NCBI RefSeq assembly: GCF_001887355.1
Contig: NZ_MPIN01000001.1
Coordinates: 248,001 to 312,000 of the forward strand
DNA from: Cystobacter ferrugineus
Lineage (GTDB): Bacteria > Myxococcota > Myxococcia > Myxococcales > Myxococcaceae
Reading direction: 5' to 3'
DNA: 64,000 nt
Part shown: in pieces, positions 43,268 through 50,161 of the stretch
Layout: each line of letters opens with the position of its first letter
How positions within the stretch are numbered: the stretch's first letter is position 1
The notes under the pieces: generated by a model
What the model was told of the DNA's origin: nothing
Database searches by the model: none
What the model saw: only the letters and a program-made list of their open reading frames with translations
Translations under genes and position numbers: made by a program

Positions 43268-44136
43268 GGATTCTCCTCGCTCGGAGGGGGAACCCCTTCG
43301 GGCCCGAGCTGCTCGATCTGGTAGCCGTTGGGATAGGTGGGATGGGGCGCCCGGGTGGTGAGGTAGGGCCGCTTGCGCTCGGGCTTGAGGCGCAGCAGCC
43401 GTGCGCGGGTCTTCATCGCCCCCATGACCACCCGCCGCAGCCAGGACGGGGGCTCGGGGAAACCGAAGGCTCGCAGGAGCGGAGGGTCCATCAGCGCATG
43501 CACCGCGGGAGCACCATAGGCGTGCAGCGACTTGGGCAGGAACCAGCCGAGGAACAGGTCGCGCGTGGCCTCGCCCACGCGGCGGCTCTCGTCGGTGTAG
43601 CGGAAGTGCTCGCGCTCGTACTGGAGGTTGAAGCGCTGGAGCTCCTCGAGAGTGGCGGGGATGCCGCGGATGTTCATCCGCCGCCCCACCTGCTTGAAGA
43701 AGTAGAAGCCGGCGAGCCGCTCGTGGTCCGTGTAGGGCCGCCAGCCGAAGCGCTCCATCCACCGGATGGGCTCCAGGACGAAGGTGGAGAGGACGTAGAG
43801 GTAGTCGTCGTTGGAGATGTCGAAGCGGTGGTGGAGCTGGTTCATGCGCCGGATGGCGCGGCGGCCCCGCTCGCTGTCGTAGCCGGACTCGAGGAACTCG
43901 GCGATGAGCAGATCCGTGTCGTCGTAGCGCTTCTGGGTGCGGCGGGTGAACTCGCCCGTGGAGTCGAGCAACTTGCCGATGCTCGGCACGGCGTAGGTGC
44001 GGAACAGGGCGAACTCCAGCGCCTTGCGGCTGTCCCAGGCGAAGTCGTGGGTCCAGCTCAGGAAGAGGATCCGGTGGTCATCCTTCTCCGGGTCGAGCCG
44101 TTGGATTTGATCGAGGATGGTGCGTTTGAAGAGCAT
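43264..44136 (-). CDS. MpaB-type (DUF2236) oxygenase-like protein
   Basis: 290 residues, no signal peptide. Pattern WTHDFAWDSRKALEFALFRTY, IRRMNQLHHRFDISNDDYLYVLSTFVLEPIRWMERFG and REHFRYTDESRRVG fits the MpaB/DUF2236 family. Members are haem-dependent or latex-clearing-like oxygenases (MpaB' of Penicillium, Lcp of Streptomyces). The stop overlaps the response-regulator start by 4 bp, so it heads the three-gene operon. A function as redox sensor or lipid oxidant is inference. Confidence 0.75.
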   Translation of the reverse strand: MLFKRTILDQIQRLDPEKDDHRILFLSWTHDFAWDSRKALEFALFRTYAVPSIGKLLDSTGEFTRRTQKRYDDTDLLIAEFLESGYDSERGRRAIRRMNQLHHRFDISNDDYLYVLSTFVLEPIRWMERFGWRPYTDHERLAGFYFFKQVGRRMNIRGIPATLEELQRFNLQYEREHFRYTDESRRVGEATRDLFLGWFLPKSLHAYGAPAVHALMDPPLLRAFGFPEPPSWLRRVVMGAMKTRARLLRLKPERKRPYLTTRAPHPTYPNGYQIEQLGPEGVPPPSEENP

Positions 44137-44168
44137 GGGTCCGGGCCCGAGCCTACCACCCGAACACG

Positions 44169-44897
44169 TCAGAACTCCTCCCGGGCCTGGGCCAGGGTGA
44201 ACTCCTCGTGGGTGGGAGCGACCGGACCCTTCCTCTCCACCAGCCAGGCGGGGGCGCCCTCCGGCAGGTAGAAGTTCTCCTCGAAGGGCGACAGCCCCAG
44301 GTGACGCAGGTACTCCTTGAGCATGTCGAACGTGAACCGGTCTTTCACCCGGCGTGCCTGATACTGCTCCACCTGCTCGAAGGGAAAGGGCTCGCCGGAC
44401 TGGTCGAAGACCCAGTGGCCCCCGTCATTGGAAGCGCTCACGACCCGCACGTAGTTGAGCCACTCCGTCCGATGCGGGCCGTACATCGCGAGCATCACGG
44501 CACCAAAGCGGCCCTTGTCCTTCCGAATGGTGTTGGGCACGGCGACCACACGCAAACCCCGGCAGCCCAGCGTCCGGGCCATGTAGCGCATGGCGCTCGA
44601 AGCATCGGTTCCCCCCCACCCGTTCTCGATGTACGCCGTCCAGGGGCTGCGTGTCGGTATAAAGAGTTGCCGTTGCACCTCTGGGGTGGTGATGGGCAGC
44701 AGCGTGGAGAGGACCTGCTCCAGGGGTCCTGAAACCGGACGCACCTCCACATTGATGCCGCGCGGCGCTAGCAGCCCTGCATGCCACGCCGCGAAGGCGC
44801 GCGCGGCGTGCTCCGCCTCGGTCTCCAGGAATCCCAGCTCCGACGTGACAGGCGCCCAGCGATCCTCCAGCAGCAGTCCCTTCATGTTTTCGGTCAT
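44169..44897 (-). CDS. protein of unknown function, partner of the broken lipoprotein
   Basis: 242 residues from ATG 44897 (MTENMKGLLLEDRWAPVT). No signal or membrane segment. I see no known fold motif; conserved-looking parts are SPWTAYIENGWGGTDASSAM and LSPFEENFYLPEGAPAWL. It follows the frameshifted lipoprotein by 16 bp. The lipoprotein-plus-soluble-partner order resembles toxin-immunity loci of myxobacteria, so an immunity role is possible but not shown. Confidence 0.55.
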   Translation of the reverse strand: MTENMKGLLLEDRWAPVTSELGFLETEAEHAARAFAAWHAGLLAPRGINVEVRPVSGPLEQVLSTLLPITTPEVQRQLFIPTRSPWTAYIENGWGGTDASSAMRYMARTLGCRGLRVVAVPNTIRKDKGRFGAVMLAMYGPHRTEWLNYVRVVSASNDGGHWVFDQSGEPFPFEQVEQYQARRVKDRFTFDMLKEYLRHLGLSPFEENFYLPEGAPAWLVERKGPVAPTHEEFTLAQAREEF

Positions 44898-44913
44898 CAA
44901 GTACCCTCGCCCG

Positions 44914-45454
44914 TCAGGGCACGATGAGGAGGATGATCTCCGCGTCGGGGTCGTTGGAGGTGGTGCGCAATTGGTGGCCAGGGCCACGGCCCGACGCGGG
45001 CGTGTCGTACTCTAGGTTCAGCTTACGAAACCTGGGTACCGTCGGGCTGATCGCGACATCCTGTGGTAGGCGTGGGCCCGGAGCCACTGGCGGTGTCGAA
45101 TTATTACCAGCGAGCGCCTGGACCAATCCCCGAGATGGCGCGAGTGAGCCCGTCGTAGGAGCGGGCGCCGCTGACACGGGAGCGGTTTCTGGCGCGGGTA
45201 CAGCGGCCCGCGTCACCGGTGTTCGCGACGTCTGAGCCTCGCCTCCGAGCGCCTCCTTCCGCGCGGACGGACGTGGGTAACTCGAAGTCGACGTCGACAG
45301 TTTGTTGTCCGGTCCACACCCCGTTCTGTCCATGCCACTGCGCGCCGCCCATGAAGGGTTGCGCAACACATCCCGTGAGAAGCAACAGGAGCACCAGCAC
45401 GTTCAACCGATGGGAGCTCCGCACTCTGGGACGACCCGAGTTCGCAAGAAGCAT
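44914..45454 (-). pseudogene. lipoprotein gene broken by a frameshift
   Basis: The 5' part encodes a lipoprotein leader LNVLVLLLLLTGC then VAQPFMGGAQWHGQNGVWTG and ends in frame A near SVRAEGGAR. At about 45240-45262 the coding pattern moves to another frame (ARKEALGGEAQTSRTPVTRA...), which continues with a Pro/Ala-rich linker and a C-terminal domain KLNLEYDTPASGRGPG, ending AEIILLIVP. The two halves join if one base is gained or lost near 45255. TTG 45406 (after GGAG) is a good start, ATG 45454 an alternative. Function unknown; possibly toxin-like. Confidence 0.55.
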
Positions 45455-45469
45455 ATTGAAGTCGAAACC

Positions 45470-46486
45470 TCATGCCGCGCAGGTGAAGTGCACGCCTTCG
45501 CTCCATCCGAGCGCGCCGAGGCTGGCGCGGATCTCGTCGCGGATGCCGCGCACGCCCACCGCCGCGATGAGGTGCGTGTCCTCCGGTGGCGCGCCCAGGG
45601 ACTCGGGCCGGTCCACCGGAATCCCGTGGATGCGCGTGCCCACCTTGCGCGGGTGCACGTCGATGAAGCGCTCCACCCGGGCCCCTTCCGCGAGCAGGAA
45701 TCGCGTGAGAATGAGCCCTCCCGGCCCCGTGCCCCATACCGTCAGCGGACGCCCCGCCACCTCGCGGCTGCGCGCCAGGTAGCGCGCCTTCACCCAGATG
45801 AACCGCTTGTGCGCGTACCGCGGATCCGTGCGCGTCAGCCGCTCCGCGCTGTCCCGCCAGCGAAACAGCACCTCGGGCAGGTTGTACATCCCGTGGCCCC
45901 GATCGATGAGCTTCAGCCACAGCTCGTAGTCCTCCGGGAAGTCCCCGTGAGCCCACCCCCCCGCGGCCACCACCGCCTCCCTCCGCAAGCACACCGAGGG
46001 GTGGCAGACGGGGCTCTCCACGAAGCGCTCGCGGCGCAGCCGCTCGGGCGTGGTGAGCCCGTTGAGCCACGCAGCGTAGTCCCTCATCGTGGGGCTCACC
46101 GGCTGATCCTCGCGGAAGAGCTCCACGCCGGTGCCCACGCCGCCCAGGCTCGGGTCCGCCTCCAGGGCCGCGACACTCGCCTCCAGGCGCCGGGGCAGCG
46201 ACTCGTCATCCGCGTCCATTCGCGCCACGTAGGGCGAAGCGGCCCGTTCGAGCGCGAGGTTGAGCGCCGCCACCAGTCCGCGCCCTCCTCCCGCCAGCAC
46301 CTCCACCCGGGCGTCGCGCGCCGCCAGCGCCTCGAGCACCCCGCGCGTTCCGTCCGTCGAGCCATCGTCCACTGCCAGCACCCGGAGGTCGCGCAGCGTG
46401 CCGTCGAGGAGACTCGTCACCGCACGGGCCACGGTGCGCTCGGCGTTTCGGGCGGGCAGCAGGACGGTGACGACCGGAGGCGGCAT
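45470..46486 (-). CDS. family 2 glycosyltransferase with extra C-terminal domain
   Basis: 338 residues. GT-A fold at N-terminus: VTVLLPARNAERTVARAV, VDDGSTDGT (40-46), DxD motif Asp91-Ala-Asp93 in RMDADDES, and later GDFPEDYELWLKLIDRG. The last ~110 residues carry LTVWGTGPGGLILTRFL and VDRPESLG, a nucleotide-binding-like Rossmann segment. It probably adds sugars to surface polysaccharide; donor and acceptor unknown. Start ATGCCGCCTCCG at 46486 is chosen since the fold starts directly. Diverges from the lipoprotein at 46634. Confidence 0.82.
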   Translation of the reverse strand: MPPPVVTVLLPARNAERTVARAVTSLLDGTLRDLRVLAVDDGSTDGTRGVLEALAARDARVEVLAGGGRGLVAALNLALERAASPYVARMDADDESLPRRLEASVAALEADPSLGGVGTGVELFREDQPVSPTMRDYAAWLNGLTTPERLRRERFVESPVCHPSVCLRREAVVAAGGWAHGDFPEDYELWLKLIDRGHGMYNLPEVLFRWRDSAERLTRTDPRYAHKRFIWVKARYLARSREVAGRPLTVWGTGPGGLILTRFLLAEGARVERFIDVHPRKVGTRIHGIPVDRPESLGAPPEDTHLIAAVGVRGIRDEIRASLGALGWSEGVHFTCAA

Positions 46487-46633
46487 CGTGCGCAGACTGC
46501 CGCACCCCGGAGGCGAGCGAAACGGCGATGACGGAGTCCGAGGAAAAAGGGCTGAATAAATCCACGCCCTCCCCGTCCAGGCGCGGCGGCGATTCCCGCA
46601 CCTGTCCATTCAACCCCTGGGAAAACATCCTCG

Positions 46634-47989
46634 ATGAAGAAAGCATCTTTGGTTTGGAGTTGCTGTGCCGCGTTGGTTCTGTCCGCGTGCCCCGGTCCGG
46701 ACGATGACAAACCCGGCAATCCCGATCCCACCAACCCCACCCCCACCAATCCCACCACCCTCACCGTGACGGGAAAGGTGATCGATGGGGCGAACCAGGC
46801 CGCCACGAAGGCCTCGGTCCTCATCCCGGGCAATGGCAGACAGCCGGTGGCCGTGGACGCCTCCGGTGCCTTCAGCATCTCGGGAGTCACGCCGCCCTAC
46901 GATGTCATCGTGGCCGACAAGGAGCGCCGGATCGCGACCGTCTTCAAGGGGCTGACGCTCAAGACCCTCACGGTTCCCCTCGATCTCGACTCGGATGCCG
47001 TGCAACCCGACCCCGAACACCAGGCCACCGTGGAAGGGACCGTCACCGGTGAACAGCCGTCTTCCGCCTCCGCCTCGACCGACCTGCTGTTCGCTTCGGC
47101 GGATGCCAACATGTCTGGCACCGTGGATCCCATGGGGGGGACCTACTCGCTGAACGTGGACTGGAGCGGTACCACCTCCGTCACGGGCACGCTCTACGCC
47201 CTCCAATTGGAGCGGAGCGACCTCTTCTCTCCGCCCACGCGCTATCTGGCCTTCGGACAGCGCGACAACGTGACCGTCGCCAAGGACGCCACGCTCTCCG
47301 CGCAGGACATCGCCATGAGCCCCGTGACGAGCTCCAGGCTCGCGGGCAACTACGTCGTGCCAGAAGGATACGCCGTCTCGTTGAGCACCTTGAGCCTCGC
47401 CTTCAAGCCGGCCTCCGAGTTCGGCTTGGGCTTCGCGTTTCCCTCCGCCTCGGGCGCGTTCGACTACGCGGTGCCCCAGATTCCCCAGGCCACCTTCTCG
47501 ATTCTCACGGTCGCCAGCCCACGCGACGCACAGGGAGGGGACGACTCGGCCCAGACGATGCTCTTCAAGCGGGGATTGACCGCCGGTACCACCAACGTCT
47601 CGTTGGAGCTCCAGGCGCCCGCGCGTCCGGCCCAGCCCGCGGACGCGGCGAAGGACGTGACGCGGACCACCGGGTTCTCCTGGTCGCCGTTCGCCAACGG
47701 CGTGCATATGCTCATGCTCCAGGAGGACAAGAGCGAAAACCAGACGCCCTACACGGTGGCGATCTACACGCGCGAGCCCCAGACCTCGCTGCCGGACCTG
47801 AGCGCGTTCGGCATGGACCTGCCCGCCAGTACCGAGTTCACCTGGCAGATCCAGGGCGTTGGCCCCATGGCGTCCATGGACGCCATGATCGGACTGGTGG
47901 AGCAGGGCAATCCCTTCGAGCAGGGCACGGGGGACATGGCCGTCAGCACCTCCGAGACCCGTACCTTCACCACGGCCGCGGCGCCCTGA
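46634..47989 (+). CDS. lipoprotein with carboxypeptidase-regulatory-like domain
   Basis: 451 residues. Signal ends LVLSAC; a Pro/Thr/Asn-rich spacer (PTNPTPTNPTT) follows. Residues ~42-115 (LTVTGKVIDGANQAATKASVLIPG ... VDASGAFSISGV) form a carboxypeptidase-regulatory-like beta sandwich. The remaining ~330 residues are beta-rich and end with a fibronectin-like PADAAKDVTRTTGFSWSPF ... FTWQIQGVG. Surface lipoprotein of unknown role, common design in myxobacteria. Confidence 0.7.
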   Translation: MKKASLVWSCCAALVLSACPGPDDDKPGNPDPTNPTPTNPTTLTVTGKVIDGANQAATKASVLIPGNGRQPVAVDASGAFSISGVTPPYDVIVADKERRIATVFKGLTLKTLTVPLDLDSDAVQPDPEHQATVEGTVTGEQPSSASASTDLLFASADANMSGTVDPMGGTYSLNVDWSGTTSVTGTLYALQLERSDLFSPPTRYLAFGQRDNVTVAKDATLSAQDIAMSPVTSSRLAGNYVVPEGYAVSLSTLSLAFKPASEFGLGFAFPSASGAFDYAVPQIPQATFSILTVASPRDAQGGDDSAQTMLFKRGLTAGTTNVSLELQAPARPAQPADAAKDVTRTTGFSWSPFANGVHMLMLQEDKSENQTPYTVAIYTREPQTSLPDLSAFGMDLPASTEFTWQIQGVGPMASMDAMIGLVEQGNPFEQGTGDMAVSTSETRTFTTAAAP

Positions 47990-48062
47990 ATCAGGGGGTG
48001 TAGAGCGTCACGCCGATGCCCGGGCGGACCGTCTGGTGAAGTAGGGCCGCAGCGCGAGAGTG

Positions 48063-49001
48063 TCAGCGCGTCGCGTGTGCGTACACCTGGCGGGAAAGCT
48101 CCACGATGAGCGAGCGCGCCACCGCCTCATCGGGGATGCCACTCGTGAGCACCACGAGCACGTAGGCGGGATGGCCTGGGGGATAGACGATGGCGGCATC
48201 GTGGAGGACGCCGGAGATCTGCCCGGTCTTGTGCGCCACGGGCGTGCCCGGCGGGACTCCGGCGGGGATCTCCCGATTGAGTTCCTGGGCCAGGAGGATG
48301 GAGCGCATGGCGCGGGTGGAGGCCGGAGAGGCCGCCCTGCCCCGCTCGAGAGCGGACAGCAGTGAGGCGAGATCCCGCGCCGTCGCGGTGTTGTTCAGGC
48401 CCCGGGCATGGGCCTTGGCGTCTTCCACGCCTCGCAGGACGGTCATCCGCCGGGCCCCCAGGGCGCGCAGGGTCTTCGTCACGCGTCGGGCGTCCACCCG
48501 GGAGAGGACCAGGTTGGTGGCCAGGTTGCTCGAGCGGGTGATCATCCGCTCCACCAGCTCGCGCAGCGGTACGGGCTGTCCGAGCCGCTCGTGGAGGGCG
48601 GCGTCCTCGTCGTCCTTCGCATCGAGCACATAGGGCGAGCCGTCCACGATGGAGGCGAACTGGTGGGTGAGCGTCACGGGCTCCTCCAGGGACAGGGTGC
48701 CGGCGTCAATCTGGCGGAAGACCTCGAGCATCACCGGCAGCTTCATGGTGCTGGCGGCATGGAAGGAGCGATCCGCCTCCAGGTAGAGGGAGTCCGGGGA
48801 GCCCCCGAGGCGTTGGTACGCGACCGCCACGGTCGCGCCCTTCACCTGGGAGATGCGCTCCTGGAGCGCCTCCCGGAGCCACATCTCTTCGACCGGCTGC
48901 TCGTAGATGGCCTCCTCATCGGGCGTGAAATCCACGAGGCGCGACGCGCAGCCCGCCATCAGCGTGAGCAACACCAGGCAGTCGAAGACACTTCGTCTCA
49001 T
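48063..49001 (-). CDS. class A beta-lactamase-related serine hydrolase, lipoprotein
   Basis: 312 residues; leader ends LLTLMAGC (lipoprotein). Penicillin-recognising fold: S84-TMK87, S157-SN159 (normally SDN), K258-TG260. A Glu (193) in GVEDAKAHARGLNN stands near the place of the deacylating Glu166. It may hydrolyse beta-lactams or act on peptidoglycan peptides; resistance cannot be inferred from sequence. ATG 49001 chosen, giving MRRSVFDCLVLLTLMAGC. No ampR-like gene adjacent; an AraC gene is upstream. Confidence 0.78.
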   Translation of the reverse strand: MRRSVFDCLVLLTLMAGCASRLVDFTPDEEAIYEQPVEEMWLREALQERISQVKGATVAVAYQRLGGSPDSLYLEADRSFHAASTMKLPVMLEVFRQIDAGTLSLEEPVTLTHQFASIVDGSPYVLDAKDDEDAALHERLGQPVPLRELVERMITRSSNLATNLVLSRVDARRVTKTLRALGARRMTVLRGVEDAKAHARGLNNTATARDLASLLSALERGRAASPASTRAMRSILLAQELNREIPAGVPPGTPVAHKTGQISGVLHDAAIVYPPGHPAYVLVVLTSGIPDEAVARSLIVELSRQVYAHATR

Positions 49002-49121
49002 GTGGGGACGATCTCCCGGTGCCTCCGAAGATCCGGGACACCCTTCGTCAGTATGTCCGGACGGAGACCAGGTCCGTCGCACACTCCAGCAGGCGGCCCG
49101 GGGAGAGGACCTCCCAGGCCT

Positions 49122-49162
49122 GGAATCAGGGGTATCGGTGATTCTCGTGAACCCCTGATTCC
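49122..49162 (-). terminator. 12-bp hairpin at the 3' end of the AraC gene
   Basis: GGAATCAGGGGT (49122-49133) and ACCCCTGATTCC (49151-49162) are perfect inverted copies with a 17-nt loop. One arm lies inside the last codons of the AraC gene, whose stop (49126-49128) is in the other arm. Likely a terminator before the beta-lactamase-like gene. Confidence 0.6.
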
Positions 49163-50070
49163 TTGTTGCCTCCGCGGTGGTGCTGCTCGCGCCAGGCCCG
49201 GGGGGTCATTCCGTGGACGCGCCGGAAGGTGCGGATGAAATGGGTGACATCGGCGTAGCCCACCTGGCTGGCGATGCTCTCGATCCTGGCGCCCGTGTCC
49301 AGCAGGCGCCGCCGGGCCTCGACCATGCGATGCTCGCGCAGCCAATCCCCCACCGTCAGCCCCGTCTCCCGGCGGATGGCGTTGGCCAGGTGCGAGGGCG
49401 TACGCCCCACCGCCGCCGCGACGTCCTGGAGTGAGAGGGGCTGCAAGCAGTGCGCCTCGATGAAGGCGAGCGCATCACGCACGAGCCCTCCGATCATGGG
49501 CGGCGCGAGAGGCGCGTGCTCCTGCAACTCGCGCAGGAGTTCCGTGATCAGCAAGACGAACCATGCGTGCGCGGCGTTCTCCACGCCCCACCGCGCCTCT
49601 CGCAGCTCGGCCTCCAGCTCGGCCACCAGTTGATTGATGCGCCGCCACCGGGGTTGCCTGGGTCGCAGCCGGAGCAGTCCCCGGACAAAGAGGCTCCGCT
49701 CCAGAGTGGGCTTCGCCTCTCCACGGATTCGGGTTTGCCCTGGCAACCGCTCCGGTCCGAGCGAGCGGAGCAGCATCGGATCGAAGCCCACGATCCACCC
49801 CTGGAGGTTGTCCACCTCGAGGGGCTGGTGCTCCATGCCCGCGGGGACGAGGTGGATGTCCCCCGCATGGAGCTCGAGCTGCTCCAGGTGACGGCCTCTC
49901 CCCCTACCCGCCGTCAGCACGAAGACCATGAAGAAGGTCGAGACGAGCGGCCCGGGCGGATGGATGGCCCGTTGCCATGGCACGCGAATGACACGCAAGG
50001 GCAGAGCCCCGGTGCCCATCGCGTCCAGGGTGAGAACGTGGGGAGGCGGACGCTGAGGAGTGCGATTCAT
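49126..50070 (-). CDS. AraC-family transcriptional regulator
   Basis: 314 residues. N-terminal cupin-like sensor (~20-105: VLTAGRGRGRHLEQLELHAGDIHLVPAGMEHQP). Two C-terminal helix-turn-helix motifs (~205-300): LSLQDVAAAVGRTPSHLANAIRRETG and IESIASQVGYADVTHFIRTFRRVHGMTPRAWRE (quoted in part). Ligand unknown. Diverges from the aminopeptidase gene (92 bp between the starts), which it might control. Confidence 0.87.
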   Translation of the reverse strand: MNRTPQRPPPHVLTLDAMGTGALPLRVIRVPWQRAIHPPGPLVSTFFMVFVLTAGRGRGRHLEQLELHAGDIHLVPAGMEHQPLEVDNLQGWIVGFDPMLLRSLGPERLPGQTRIRGEAKPTLERSLFVRGLLRLRPRQPRWRRINQLVAELEAELREARWGVENAAHAWFVLLITELLRELQEHAPLAPPMIGGLVRDALAFIEAHCLQPLSLQDVAAAVGRTPSHLANAIRRETGLTVGDWLREHRMVEARRRLLDTGARIESIASQVGYADVTHFIRTFRRVHGMTPRAWREQHHRGGNKESGVHENHRYP

Positions 50071-50161
50071 GAGGGAGGTCTCGGCCCGCGCAGAATTTCA
50101 TACTTCTGAGGGTCGGCCGATCGCGGTTGACACGGCGGCCCCAGGAGACTGGCGTGGCGGG

